A stretch of DNA of 64,000 nucleotides from Bettongia penicillata ogilbyi (GCA_023548195.1 JAJHZJ010000043.1:1798891-1862890), one strand, 5' to 3'; shown: positions 43,080 through 53,935, counted from the stretch's first letter. Numbers and translations are program-made. Notes: generated by a model not told the origin, from the sequence alone.

Positions 43080-43465
43080 TTAGGGAGCTTTTAGAGGTTG
43101 TGTCCAGGACTTGGGAGGTGGGCATCCCACTGACCTCTGCCCTGGTCTGAAGGACTGTGTTCAATTCATTGCCCAATGATTTAAGAGGAACACTGGTAAA
43201 CTGGGGAGTATCCAGAGAAGGGTAGACAGGAAGGGCAGGGATCTGGAGTTCATGACCTAAGGGAACTATCTGGAGGAATTAAGAATATTCCTCCAAAATA
43301 AATGTCCTGGGTGATGGGGCAACATACCTGTCTCTGATTATTAAAAGTTTATCCTGTGGGAGAGAGCTCAGGTTGTTCTATTTGGTCCCAGGGTTTAGAA
43401 GCAGGAGCCATGAGAGGCTAGGGTGCAGCTATAAGGAGGCAGATCCTAGCTAGATATAAGTGAAC
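43080..43465 (+). repeat. CR1/L3 LINE 3' fragment
   Basis: Sense CR1/L3 end with 'gagtatccagagaagggtag', 'atctggagttcatgacctaa', 'gggagagagctcaggttgtt', 'gggtttagaagcaggagcca'. Confidence 0.6.
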
Positions 43466-43984
43466 TTACCTAAGGCTTTCAGGTGTCTCAAAGTACAATG
43501 AGATGCCTTGGGAGGGGAACTGATGTGGGTCTGAACACATTCCAGATGTGGGGATGACATGAGCAAAGACATAGAGGCAGGAAAGAACCAGCTGCTGTAA
43601 GTAAAGGGTGAGACATTTGGTCTGGTCCATGATTCTTCTCTTATAATACTCTTTTAAGGTCAATAAGAGAAAGGACCTTGCCATACTCATCTTTTCATCT
43701 TCAATGACAAAGAGAAAAAAGCTCTTCACAGAGTTAGTGTTCAATATATATGTGTTAAATTGGATTTTATTGAATCTGAGAGGTAGCATCACAGAGGATG
43801 AAGCCCCAGTCTCCTTAGTGAGGAAATAGGAAAAATCCATTTCCTATCCCCATCTGAAAGATGCAGCTCTCAACCTCTGAAGGTGACCACTATTCTCTTT
43901 AACTGAAAAAAAGGGGCCCATAGAAATATCAAATAGTAATTCATCAAAAGGAAACCCTTGACTCAAAAGGTAAAGCTTCTGTAT

Positions 43985-44130
43985 CTAGTATATATACATG
44001 CATACATTCACACACATGTATATATATATGTGTATATATAAACTATATTTACATCTTTACCTACATTTCTATCTCCTGTGTTTCCATCTATCTTTATGTA
44101 CCTATGTGTATGTGTCCATGCATATACATG
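43985..44130. repeat. TATA/TATG-rich low complexity
   Basis: Tracts of ATAC, TATATATG and ATCT-type units. Confidence 0.8.
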
Positions 44131-44164
44131 GATAGATTGCATTCACCTTAGCACTGTTCTATAA

Positions 44165-44600
44165 TAGGGATTGTGATCTCCCTCATACCCAATATCCAAT
44201 CAGTTGCCAAGGATTATTGATCCATCTCCACACCACAACTCACTTCCATCCCTTTTTCTGCACTCAAACAGCCACAATCATCTTTCCAGCACACCGTCAC
44301 TTCTCACATGGACTATTGTCCATTAGACCAAGAGCCTTCCTATTTTTTCAGCCTCTTTACATCTTACTCCACTCCCTAACACTACAATCAAGCTACGCTT
44401 CCCTTTTCACAATTACTCACATTCGCAATACTCTGTCTCTCATTTCTGTGCCTTTGTACTGGCTGCCCCCGACACCAGGAATGCCCTACCTAGTTTTACT
44501 GCCTTTATACAAGACTCAGAAGCAAAACTTCTTCAGGTGTTTCCAGGTCCCTAGAACAGCTAGTGGTTTCCCCTTCAAGCTTTCCTTTCCGTTGTGTGGC
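44165..44600 (+). repeat. L2 LINE 3' portion
   Basis: Sense L2: 'ccaatcagttgccaaggatt', 'catggactattgtccattag', 'gtgcctttgtactggctgcc', 'aggaatgccctacctagttt', 'gcaaaacttcttcaggtgtt'. The 131-codon frame here is non-coding L2 tail, not a gene. Confidence 0.8.
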
Positions 44601-44609
44601 TTATGTGTC

Positions 44610-44865
44610 TAGTTTGTTGTTAAGGTGTTTCAGTCATGTCTGACTCTTTGTGACTTCATTTGGGGTTTTATTGGCAGAGATACTACAGTGGTTCGCCATT
44701 TCTTTCTCCAGATCATTTTATTGATAGAAAACTGAGGCAAAAAGATTAAGTAACTTGCCTAGGGTAACAAATCTAGGAAATATCAAAGGCCAGATTTGAA
44801 CTTAGGTCTCCCTGAATCCAGGCCCAGAGATCTATCCATTGTACCATCTAACTGTCTTTATATTT
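44610..44865 (-). repeat. Marsupial tRNA/MIR-core SINE
   Basis: Same family as 40845-41102, reversed: 'tttcagtcatgtctgactct', 'ttgtgacttcatttggggtt', 'gtggttcgccatttctttct', 'ttgaacttaggtctccctga', 'tccattgtaccatcta'. Confidence 0.88.
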
Positions 44866-44879
44866 AGTTACTTACTCAA

Positions 44880-45020
44880 ATTGATTCAAAAGTCATCTAT
44901 TAAGTGTTTGCTTTGTACTAGGTACTGTGCTCAGAGCTGGGGATATAAAGAACGGAAAGATAAAAGCAAAAATAAATAGTCTCTGCCCTCAAGAAGTTCC
45001 CATTTTAATGGAGGAAACAC
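44880..45020 (-). repeat. L2 LINE tail, reversed
   Basis: 'ttaagtgtttgctttgtact', 'aggtactgtgctcagagctg', 'gggatataaagaacggaaag', 'tctctgccctcaagaagttc' is the reversed L2 tail. Confidence 0.8.
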
Positions 45021-45119
45021 CATGGAAATAACCAGGTGTGGAAGAAGCACCTGGAGTGCCCAAAGGTGATGTAGAATGAGCTTCAGTGTCTGGAACTGAA
45101 CCTGAGAGGTTTTATTTTA

Positions 45120-45237
45120 AGTTACATCTTTGTCTAATCACATTTTCCACCTATATACCACTCCTCAAATCTCTTCCTTCCCCTTCCAGAGAGTCAACCT
45201 CTATAACAAAAGATAACAATTATTTTAAAAATAAAAA
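45120..45237 (-). repeat. L1 3' UTR fragment hosting HAL1
   Basis: The plus strand 'cttccttccccttccagaga', 'gtcaacctctataacaaaag' resembles the reversed marsupial L1 3' UTR, which appears to continue after the HAL1 at 47830 and beyond. Confidence 0.5.
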
Positions 45238-47829
45238 GGGGAGTGAGGAGCCAAGATGGTAGAGCAAAAGCAGGGACTTCCTAGAGCTCTCCCCCCAAGC
45301 CCAGCCAAATACCTGTGAAAAATTACTCTAAGCAAATTCTAGAACTGCACAACCCATGGAATGATGAAGTGAAGCAAATCTCCAGCCCAAGACAGTCTGG
45401 AAGGTCAAGAGGAAGCATTTATCACACTGCTCTGGGAGCAGAGTGAGATCCAATGTGGCCTTGGGGGGAACTGCATCTCTGGCACCTGTGGTTGTTTCCA
45501 GATTTGACAACCCCAAAACACCAAGAACAAACAAGAAAGTCAGTGGAAAAAACCTATGAGACTTGTGTGATATAGTAGAGTAGTATGGCCCCAGCCCGAG
45601 GGTGGCAGAGGGGGTACAGGAGCCCAAGGCAGGGGCAGAAGCAGTGACTGTTTCTGAAACTCTTAGCTGACAGATTGTGGGGGGATTTAGCAGCTGATGA
45701 TACACCATCTACCCATACTGGAAACAGAGAACTACCTTGATGAAGAGCTCAAAAGACAAATAAATGGCTGGGAAATGAGCAAAAACTGGAAAAAGAATCA
45801 GACTATAGAATCTTACTTGGGTTGTTGACAAGAAAGACCAAAATTTACAAACAGAAGAAGATAGCAAAGTCAAAGTTCCTACATGCAAAGCCTCCAAGAA
45901 AAATATGAATTGGTCTCAGACCATAGAAGAACTGAAAAAAGGTTTTGAAAATCAAGTAAGAGAAGAATGGCAAAAATTGGAAAGAGAAATGAGAGTGATG
46001 CAAGAAAATAATGAAAAACAAGTCAATTGCTTGCTAAAGGGGACCCAGAAATGTTGAAGAAAATAACACCTTAAAAATAGGCTAACGCAAATGGCAAAGG
46101 AGATCCAAAAGGCCAATGAGGGGAAGAATGCCTTAAAAAGCAGAATTGGCCAGATGGAAAAGGAAGTCCAAAAGCTCACTGAAGAAAATAGTTCCTTAAA
46201 CATTAGAATGGAATAGATAGAAGCTAGTGGCTTCATGAAAAATCAAGAAATTATAAAACAAAAGCAAAGGAATTAAAAAAAATAGCAGACAATGTGAAAT
46301 ATTCCATAAAAAATCCAACAGATGTAGAAAATAGATCCAGGAGATACAATTTAAAAATTGTTGGACTACTGAAAGTCATGATCCAAAAAAAAGCCTAGAC
46401 ATCTTCTTTCAAGAAATTATTAAGGAATACTGCTGTGATATTCTAGAACCAGAGGGTAAAGTGGATATTGTAAGAATCCACCAATCACCTCCTAAAAGAG
46501 ATCCCAAAAGGAAAACTCCTAGAATATTGTAGCTAAATTGTAGAGCTCCCATGTCAAGGAAAAAGTATTGTAATTACCCAGAAAGAAACAATTCAAGTAT
46601 TGTGGAAACAAAAGCAGTAGGACACAGGATTTAGCAGCATCTACACTAAGGGATCACAGGGCCTGAAATATGATATTCCAGAGGTCAAAGGAGCTAGGAT
46701 TAAAACCAAGAATCGTCTACCCAGCAAAACTGAGTATAATAATTCTTCAGGGGAAAAAATAGTCATTCAATAAAATAGAAGAATTTTAACTGTTCAAAAC
46801 TGAATAGAAAATTTGACTTTCAAACACAAGAATCAAGAGAAGCATGAAAAGGTAAACAGAATAGAGAAACCATAAAGGACTTACTAAGGTTGAACTATTT
46901 ACATTCCTACATGGAAAAGATAATATTTGTAACTCTTGAGACATTTCTCAGTATTTGAGTAGTTGGAGGGATTATGTACATATAGGCAGAAGGCACAGGG
47001 TGAGTTGAATAGGAAGGGATGATACAAAAAAAAATTAAGGTGTGAGAGAAGAATATATCTGTAGAAGGAGAAAGGGAAAAATAGAATGGGGTACATTATC
47101 TCTCACATAAAAGAGGCAAGAAAAAAAGCTTTTTCAATGGAGGGGAAGAGGAGGAAAGTGAGAGATAAAGAGTAAACCTTACTCTCATCACCTTTGGCTT
47201 AAGGAGGGAATAACATGCAGATTCAGTTTGGTATGAAAATCTATCTTACACTACAGGAAAATAGACTGGAAGGTGATAAGTGGGTGGTGGAGGGGATGAT
47301 AGAAGGGAGGGCAAATAGGAGGAGGAGATAATTAGAAGTAAATACTTTTGAGGAGGGAGAAGGTCAAAAGAGAGATATAGAATAAAAGGGGGCAGTATAG
47401 GATGAAGGGAAATATAGTTAGCCTTTCACATCATGACTATTATGCAAGTGTTTTGCATGATTACTGCTGTATTGCCTATGTCTAATTGCATGGCTTCTTA
47501 GTGTCAGTGGGTGGAGAGAGAGGAGAGGAGAGAAGTGTGAACTCAAGGTTTTAAGGACGAATGTTAAAAACTGATTTTATACACAACTGGGAAATTTGAC
47601 ATACAGGTAATGGGGTATTGAAATCTATCTTGCCCTAAAGGAAAATAGAGGGGAAGGGGATGAGAGAAAAGAGGGGTGTGATAGAAGGGAGGAGAGATTG
47701 GGGGAATGAGTAACAAGAATGCTTGACTTCTTGGGGTGGGCAGAGGGGAGAGATGTGGAGAAAGTTTGGTACTCAAAATCTTGTGGAAGTGAATGTTGAA
47801 AACCAAAAATAAATAAATAAATAAATTTA
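45238..47829 (+). mobile_element. HAL1 (half-L1) retrotransposon, nearly full length
   Basis: The element starts with the marsupial L1-type 5' leader ('gaggagccaagatggtagag') and proceeds to a single ORF1-like protein. It has no endonuclease or reverse transcriptase and ends after a long 3' UTR in an AAATAAAT tail. That organisation, ORF1 plus L1-like ends without ORF2, defines HAL1. HAL1 is thought to depend on L1 for mobilisation. The 3' UTR contains two similar modules (about 47228-47575 and 47600-47810). Confidence 0.8.
45895..46845 (+). pseudogene. HAL1/L1 ORF1 protein remnant
   Basis: ORF1 protein is an RNA-binding trimer that coats the retrotransposon RNA. The coiled-coil part is recognisable at 45915-46250 (Thr-Ile-Glu-Glu-Leu-Lys-Lys-Gly-Phe-Glu-Asn-Gln, later Glu-Lys-Glu-Val-Gln-Lys-Leu-Thr-Glu-Glu-Asn). 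The RNA-recognition part starts near 46328 (Val-Glu-Asn-Arg-Ser-Arg-Arg-Tyr-Asn-Leu-Lys-Ile-Val-Gly-Leu). The C-terminal part is near 46640-46840, with Leu-Lys-Tyr-Asp-Ile-Pro and Pro-Ser-Lys-Thr words. There are several stops and single-base shifts. Confidence 0.8.
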
Positions 47830-47889
47830 AACTACATTATTGAAGAAAATAAAATTAAAAATGGGAAAAAACGGGAAGAAAAAATCAGT

Positions 47890-47985
47890 AAAATCAATTA
47901 GTATAGATACATACATATGTATATAGGAATATGTATAGGTACGTATACCTATATATGTGTATGTATATATATACAGCTATGTGTA
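47890..47985. repeat. ATAC/TATG-rich microsatellite
   Basis: Alternating 'atacatacatatgtatata' type sequence. Confidence 0.85.
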
Positions 47986-47989
47986 TATA

Positions 47990-48240
47990 TACAGCTAGGT
48001 GGTCAGTGGATAGAATGCTTAGCCTGGAATCAGGAAGACTCATCTTCCCGAGTTCAAAGCTGACCTCAAATACTTACTAGCTGTGTGACCCTGGGCAAGT
48101 CACATAACTTTGATTGCCTCAGTTTCCTCCTCTGTAAAATGATCTAGAGAAGGAAATGGAAAATCACTCCAGTATCTTTGACAAGCAAACCCCAGATGGG
48201 GTCATGGAGAGTCAAACACTACTGAAAATGACTAAACGAC
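47990..48240 (+). repeat. Marsupial tRNA/MIR-core SINE
   Basis: A very clear sense copy: 'acagctaggtggtcagtgga', 'tggaatcaggaagactcatc', 'cttactagctgtgtgaccct', 'gggcaagtcacataactttg', 'aatggaaaatcactccagta', 'caaaccccagatggggtcat', 'actgaaaatgactaaacgac'. This is one of the best marsupial markers in the window. Confidence 0.95.
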
Positions 48241-48249
48241 AACATATTA

Positions 48250-48617
48250 TATAAAGTCCTGACATTGTAAATAATGTTCCATACCTGTGCACCCCCAATC
48301 CCCGATTTCCAAAAAGGTCTAGGAGATGCATCTTCTTTGCTCTTTCCTTTAGAGCCAACCTTACTCTTTGTAATGTTGCAGCATCCTTTTCTGTTGTTTC
48401 CAGGGATAGTTCTTTCCATTTTAATTGTTATAATAATTGTAGACATTGTTTTGTTGATGGGCTTACATTACTTTTCTTTGGTTTTACATCCGTTTTTTGG
48501 AGTCTTCCCATACTTTTCCTTATTTATCCAGTTCTTCATTTCTTACATTATAATAATATTCCATTCCACTCAAGTACCACAATTCATTTGGCTTTTTCCC
48601 ATTAATGAATTTCCTTA
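48250..48617 (-). mobile_element. L1 3' fragment, reversed
   Basis: Plus-strand words 'aatattccattccactcaag', 'taccacaattcatttggctt', 'tttcccattaatgaatttcc' are reversed L1 ORF2 end. It is interrupted by the SINE beginning at about 48618. A plus-strand 114-codon frame here is antisense to L1. Confidence 0.8.
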
Positions 48618-48742
48618 GAGGGTAGCTAAGTGTAAATGTGAAGAGACTGGAAGTCCTGAATTGAATTTCTGCCTCAGGCACTTACTATGTGAACTTGTCA
48701 AATCATTTAAGTGCTGTCTGCCTCAATTTCCTCACCTGTAAA
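48618..48742 (+). repeat. MIR-core SINE inserted in L1
   Basis: 'gactggaagtcctgaattga', 'ctcaggcacttactatgtga', 'gcctcaatttcctcacctgt' are sense SINE words. Confidence 0.8.
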
Positions 48743-49145
48743 TATTTATTATTTTCCTGGTTTTGTAATATTTGATTGACATAGCACTTACAAGTAAATT
48801 AACTTTGGTAATTTGTGATTTTTGTTACATTGGTACAGCTCACCTATGAGCAATGAATATTTCTTCCAACTACTTAAGTTATTCTTTATTTCTTCAGGGA
48901 AGATTTTGTAACTGAATCTTTACAAGTATTTTATGTGCTTGAATATACTGATCCCTAAATATCTTACATATTTTCTTGTTGTTTTGAATGGAATTTCCTT
49001 TTCAACTGTTACCGCTTGGATTTTGTTATTATTATTTTTAAAATGCAGCTGATTTTTGTGAGTTTCTTTTTTTTTCAGCTGATGACTTTGTTTAAGCTAG
49101 TGCTCCTGTTAATTTTGTTATGTCCCCTAGGATTTTCTAAATAGG
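48743..49145 (-). mobile_element. L1 internal fragment, reversed
   Basis: Reversed L1 ORF2 wording: 'tttcttcagggaagattttg', 'gttttgaatggaatttcctt', 'aaaatgcagctgatttttgt', 'cccctaggattttctaaata'. It lies further 5' in L1 than 48250-48617, so the copy has an internal deletion. Confidence 0.7.
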
Positions 49146-49149
49146 GTGG

Positions 49150-49995
49150 GGTCATGCCTCTCTTCCCTGGGGTTCAATAGAGAGGGTCCCTATCAGCACA
49201 TCCCTTACCTCTTGGGGTTTCCAGGGATTGAGTGTGTTCTGTGGATATATGAAACCCACTACTGAACAGGCAGAAAGAATGTAGTAACTGGGTGTATCTG
49301 TTAAAGGTGGCCCTGAAATCATATTGGGTAGCATGAGGCAAAAAAGCATACAAGGAGCAAAAGACCTATTCCCTGTCCCTTAACCCTCCCATTTAGCAAC
49401 CAGGGCCCCAGATATCTTCCTCAGATCAGCTCATGGAAATATCTGCATTAGGAACTAAGGGTAAAGATATCACCATACTTAAGAGGAACATTTTTGAGCT
49501 ACCTATAAATGAGAGAAAAAAAATCATCTCACAGCCAGGAGCTATGGGTCACCCCTTTACAATTTTACTCCCTAAGACCAAACTCACCCTGGGACTCTGT
49601 ATATACTCACGAGAAAGGATGTCAAAGACTTTTGGGGGAATATTTGAACTGTCCTTATTGTATTTGAAACAGACTGACTAATATGACAATCAACATATAA
49701 TCTTGGGGGAACACACTAGAAATTGAAATGGAGCTCATAACATTAGAAAAGATACCTTCCAATGTCTCCGAGTTATCCTGGGAGCCTGAAAAGACTATAG
49801 CAGTTGATCTTTGAGGATTTGACTCATCATAGGCAGTGGCAGCTAGGGGAAGTGCCTCTGGCCATGTATTATATTTTCCTTCATGCTGCAATGCTTTATC
49901 TTACTGTCTTCAGAACTTCATTCTTGAAAGTTCCCCATCTTCCTGGATGGACTTGCTTTGGAGAATCTGATTCCATGAGATACTGAGTATACTTC
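49150..49995. other. Unassigned sequence
   Basis: No gene or repeat could be named. The open frames at 49433-49681 and 49804-49986 carry no motif. Confidence 0.4.
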
Positions 49996-49999
49996 CTTT

Positions 50000-50410
50000 A
50001 AACTCTTTAAGATGTGTGGTCCAAAATCAAGGCTGCATATTAAACTATGTCTGGACTTCTCTCTTCTTCTCTAGGAGAGCTTTGATGAGTTCTTGGAACC
50101 TTATTTTAGGAAAGTTATCACTAAGCTGGACAGTGTCTAGAAGAGAACAGCCAGCATGGTGGACAGTTTTGATTCCATGTCATTGGAAGATGGCTTCAAG
50201 GAAGAGGGAAAATTGATTCTGGAGAAGAGAAGGTACAAGGGGTACATGAGAATTGTATCCAAATATCTGAAGGGCTATCATGTACATCAAACTGGCATGT
50301 GGCACCATAGAACAGAATTAGAACAATGGGTGGAAACTGCCAGGAAACCATTTTCAGCATGAAGTCATGAGACCTTTCTAATGGTTTGAGCCCTTTCTTC
50401 TCTCACCTGC
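50000..50410 (+). repeat. CR1/L3 LINE 3' coding fragment
   Basis: The 68-codon frame at 50156-50362 shows the CR1 carboxy-terminal pattern: Asp-Ser-Met-Ser-Leu-Glu-Asp-Gly-Phe-Lys-Glu, Leu-Glu-Lys-Arg-Arg-Tyr-Lys-Gly, then Tyr-Leu-Lys-Gly-Tyr-His. Upstream, 'aggaaagttatcactaagct', 'ggacagtgtctagaagagaa' is the preceding CR1/L3 section. Confidence 0.8.
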
Positions 50411-50414
50411 CACA

Positions 50415-51170
50415 CACACCTAGTGGAGAGTAGACTGTAGCAAGAAAAAAAAGTTTTTCTTTTCTTTGAAGGTCCTCAAGCTAAGGTTGGGTGCTTATGA
50501 GTCACTCAGCTAGGATGATTCTTCTGGGAGGAGAGGAGAACAATGGTCACAGAGTTCTGTCCCAGCTTAGAAATTCTGCGGTTCTCATTGCTGTGCGTCA
50601 AAAATGGGGGCACATCAAGATAAGCAAGGTTTAGTCATGAAACATTTCACTTAAAAATATGATGGCTAAGGTTAGGTTTTGGATTTTTGGACTGTGACTT
50701 GAAATATGTCAAAAGCAGGAGGGCTAGTAATGCTGTATTTGCCTGGTGTCTTACAAATCTAATCAAAACAGCATTATATTGAAAAAAGAAGAAAGGAAGA
50801 AAATGATCCATGTTGTTTTTGCCATGGATGGTTTTACATTGTAGGAAAAATAGCAGCCAAGTTACCCTAAGCCCACGGAAGGCAGAATCCAAGAAAAAAG
50901 GGTAGTCACAAAGCCCATGACCTTAGAAATCTCTAAGATTGGGTTGGTGGTGGTACAAGAGATGATTATATTTTAGACCTGGGAGAATGGCCAGTACAAA
51001 GTCATGGAAACAAGAGATGCAATGTCATGGATAAGGAATGACAAGGAGGCCAGTTTGTCTGAACCATAGAGTGCCCAACAGGGAGGAATTGATAATGACA
51101 AAGATTGCTTTCACTGGTGTGTACCACTGAGCCCCTGGTTGGAGGCAGATGACAACCTGGCACAGGCTTC
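50415..51170. other. Unassigned sequence
   Basis: No gene or repeat recognised. Confidence 0.4.
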
Positions 51171-51172
51171 GT

Positions 51173-51365
51173 AGAGCAGTGCAATGAAGAGTACAGAGCT
51201 TGGAGTGAGAAGGACACAGTTGGAATTCTGGCTCTGTCATCACTCCTTTTGGGACCTTTGACAAGTCACTTAGTTTATTTGGGCCTCAGTTTCCTTATTT
51301 GTAAAATGAGGGGATTGGACTAGATACCCTCTGTCCAAGGTCCTTACTAGCTGAAGATCTACAAG
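51173..51365 (+). repeat. MIR-family SINE
   Basis: Sense copy with the marsupial end: 'gagtacagagcttggagtga', 'tctggctctgtcatcactcc', 'cctcagtttccttatttgta', 'ggattggactagataccctc'. Confidence 0.85.
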
Positions 51366-51369
51366 GTGA

Positions 51370-51592
51370 CTCTGTAAGCTTTCTGGATGTCTGCTGTGGC
51401 TCTCTCACACTCTGCCAAATGCAGAGCAGCTCATCTTGTCTCGATTTATGTTAATGATAATTTCATCCTTTAAAAACAGAACAAGGACACGTTGTGCTCC
51501 AGATCTCATTCCTGCTAACAGGGAAGAGTTGGTTGCTTGTGTGAAAATGGCAGGAACATTGGGGCCAAGTGGCCACTCCTGGTGTGCGCTCT
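51370..51592. other. Unassigned unique island
   Basis: Non-repetitive, with an AT-rich core ('tttatgttaatgataatttc'). No gene is visible. Confidence 0.3.
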
Positions 51593-51594
51593 AG

Positions 51595-51895
51595 ATTTAG
51601 TTTTAATTTTATGCATGGTTTTTCCAATTAAGTATTTATCATTTCTCCCTCCCACTCCTTCCTCTCCTAGTTGCAAAATAGGGTGGGGGGAAGGAAAATA
51701 AAACTATCCTAAGAAATATACAATTAAACAAAAGCTATCTCCATGTTGGTCTCATCCAAAAAACATGCACTTTGCATTTTCTGTCCTTCGCCTCCTTGGG
51801 AGGAGGCATTATGGTTCATTATAACTCTTATGGAGTCATGGCTAGCCATTGCTTTGATCAGAATTCTTAAGTCTTTCAAAGTTGTATAAATTGTT
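51595..51895 (-). mobile_element. L1 3' end, reversed, part 1
   Basis: Plus strand 'ctccctcccactccttcctc', 'gccattgctttgatcagaat' follows the reversed marsupial L1 3' UTR. It is interrupted by a SINE. Confidence 0.7.
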
Positions 51896-51899
51896 ATCA

Positions 51900-52190
51900 C
51901 CTAAGCCACTTGGTGACACAGTGGGTGAGTGCTGGAGCTGGAGTCAGGAAGACCTGAATTCAAATCCTGCTTTAGATGTCTGCTAGCTGCATGACTTTGG
52001 AGAAGTCACTCAATCTGTTTTCCTCAGTTTCCTTATTTGTGAAATGGGATAATAACAGTAGCTACCTCCTAGGAATGTTGTGATGATCGAATGAGATAAT
52101 GTCTGTAAGTTGCTTAGCAGAGCGCCTGGAACACAGTAGATGCTGTAGAAATGCTACTTATTGGTGTGATGGTTGCTGCTTTTATTACTT
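51900..52190 (+). repeat. MIR-core SINE inserted in L1
   Basis: Sense copy: 'gctggagtcaggaagacctg', 'aattcaaatcctgctttaga', 'ttcctcagtttccttatttg', 'gtagctacctcctaggaatg', 'gaacacagtagatgctgtag'. Confidence 0.9.
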
Positions 52191-52400
52191 TTATCATTTA
52201 TCATTCATTATTTACATCCCTTTGGTTTCCAGGGTGTTTTTGCCGTTGCTTCTACAAAAGAAAGCAATCTTAAACGTTTTGGATTCTTTCCTTTAGTCTG
52301 ATCTCTTTGGAGTGCTGCCTAGTAATGTGATTTCTGGGTCAAATGGGAGGCCGTTTTGTGATTTTGCGGGGACCAAATTCCTCACTGCCTCCTAGCCTGG
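52191..52400 (-). mobile_element. L1 3' end, reversed, part 2
   Basis: Continues after the SINE: 'catccctttggtttccaggg', 'ctgatctctttggagtgctg', 'gatttctgggtcaaatggga', as in the reversed L1 ORF2 end. Confidence 0.75.
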
Positions 52401-52670
52401 CTCCTCCACTGGAGGTGCCATGGATTTGGTCAGAGAATATAGCTCAGGGCTCATAGAAAGAATTGGCCCCATCTCATGAAGGAAAATTGTGCAGGGTGCA
52501 CCAGCCCCGAAATAATCTGAAATTCGACATAAAGGGAAGCAATTCCAATGAGGTGGAAACACACAGGAAATTCACTGCCCAACTCAGATTTTAAGAAAAG
52601 ACAGAAAATGGAAAGAAGAATAAATAAGTAGAGACAACAGTCAATTGTTTTCAAGGTGTTATTAAAATAG

Positions 52671-52711
52671 TGTCGACCGCGTTAAGCTAAGGAGCTCGGA
52701 TGAAATCCGAG
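52671..52711. other. CpG cluster with perfect hairpin
   Basis: Five CpG dinucleotides lie within 52674-52709 in an otherwise CpG-poor region. The 17-base sequence ctcggatgaaatccgag (52695-52711) is a perfect 7-bp stem with a GAA loop. No repeat family is recognised. Confidence 0.85.
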
Positions 52712-52849
52712 GGTTTAAGTTGGTTTGTTTTCACAAGCTGTCTTGAGAAAAAAGAGGACCCCAAAGGAGGGGACTGGATCTGTGCTCATGGGGGAGCTAG
52801 GGGCAGACTCAGCTTTGTTCACTTGTCTTGTGCTGCAGGGTTTCTCTGC

Positions 52850-53170
52850 CAAGGATAAAGACCTGGGAAGGACAAATCAAAGTTAGCTAATGAGAAGTTG
52901 ATGCCCGAGAGAAGGAAGCACCTGGCCCAGATGAAATGAGGTTTTCTTGATCAGACAAACTAAAACCTTGAGTCCTGAGGGAATTGGCAGGTGTGGCTAA
53001 TGAGTGACTGCCAGCTATTTTTAAAAGACTGCCATGAATGGACTGCATGCCTTAGGGTTGGAGAAGGAGCACTATTGCCTTGATTTAAAAAAAAAAATGG
53101 TAAAGGAAAATAAGGAGTCTGCAAGCCAGAGGCCAGAGAGCTTGACTTTGAGATACATTTGGCCTCAGTA
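52850..53170 (+). repeat. CR1/L3 LINE RT-region fragment
   Basis: Sense CR1/L3 words 'gagtcctgagggaattggca', 'ggtgtggctaatgagtgact' and, near 53115-53157, 'gagtctgcaagccagaggcc', which corresponds to the CR1 reverse transcriptase Tyr-Arg-Pro-x-Ser-Leu-Thr block (here Gln-Arg-Pro-Glu-Ser-Leu-Thr). Confidence 0.7.
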
Positions 53171-53234
53171 CAAGGGTGAGCTACCTAATGCCTAGTGTGG
53201 TCCATAAGTGGAATGAGCCATTTTGGGGATTCCT

Positions 53235-53310
53235 CCTCAGGAGTCAGTTGATTGTTAAACATTTGTCAAGCACATGCTGTGCTCCAGGTGCTGAGCCAGA
53301 GCCTTTTCTG
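53235..53310 (-). repeat. L2 LINE tail fragment, reversed
   Basis: 'taaacatttgtcaagcacat', 'gctgtgctccaggtgctgag' fit the reversed L2 tail. Confidence 0.55.
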
Positions 53311-53636
53311 AATCCAGGATTCAAAGTTTGTATGGCTGTTTCCTGTTAGCTGGGGAATCCTAAGGGGTCCTGAATGTGGATCCTTACTGCGCAAGGCAGC
53401 CCACCAGGATGACTATGACTCAGAAAGTGGGAAGGAAGAGGTGAAAACCGGCCCCAGAAATGGAAGGAGGGGCTTCTCTGGTGGTAGCATGTTGTGGCGC
53501 AACCCACCTGTGCTTTATCACCACTACTTTGGCAGCTGTGACGAGGACAGAGAGACTCCTTAGAGGAAGATGTTTGCATTTTCACTCAACATTTGTTACT
53601 TTCTCATTCTCTATGGGATTGGAACTTGTAACTCAC

Positions 53637-53661
53637 GTGTGTGTGTGTGTGTGTGCGTGTG
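53637..53661. repeat. (GT)n microsatellite
   Basis: Short GT run with one GC. Confidence 0.9.
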
Positions 53662-53789
53662 TTGGCATAGACTTGAACTTGCAGTAGAGCCAGACTTTAA
53701 GCTATGTGGCCTCAAATTGTAACGTAAAACTTGGTACCAGGTAGAGATATGTATGCTGCCCATACAACTTGGGTGTTCTATTCATACTG

Positions 53790-53829
53790 TCTTCAGCATT
53801 TGATTGTAATCTCCTTGAGGGAAGGTACA

Positions 53830-53866
<37 letters not shown>

Positions 53867-53935
53867 TATCCCTATCGTTTAGTGCAGTGCCTGACAACAG
53901 TAGGTGCTTAATAAATTTTTATTGCCTATTGATTC
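53790..53935 (+). repeat. L2 LINE 3' end with (GT)n
   Basis: 'ttgtaatctccttgagggaa' leads into a GT array (53833-53862), then 'ttgtatccctatcgtttagt', 'acagtaggtgcttaataaat', 'ttttattgcctattgatt': the L2 end split by a microsatellite. Confidence 0.85.

Noticed and set aside
43466..43840. 124-codon minus-strand frame
   Set aside because: No domain, no splice or promoter signal, and next to a CR1/L3 relic. Treated as chance.
44217..44612. 131-codon plus-strand frame
   Set aside because: It matches the non-coding tail order of L2, and the frame has no RT motif.
45328..45708. 126-codon minus-strand frame
   Set aside because: Antisense to the HAL1 5' leader.
47228..47810. The doubled HAL1 3' module as paired retroviral LTRs
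   Set aside because: The modules lie at one end of the element, with no TG...CA borders or promoter boxes, and the 5' leader and ORF1 are L1-like.
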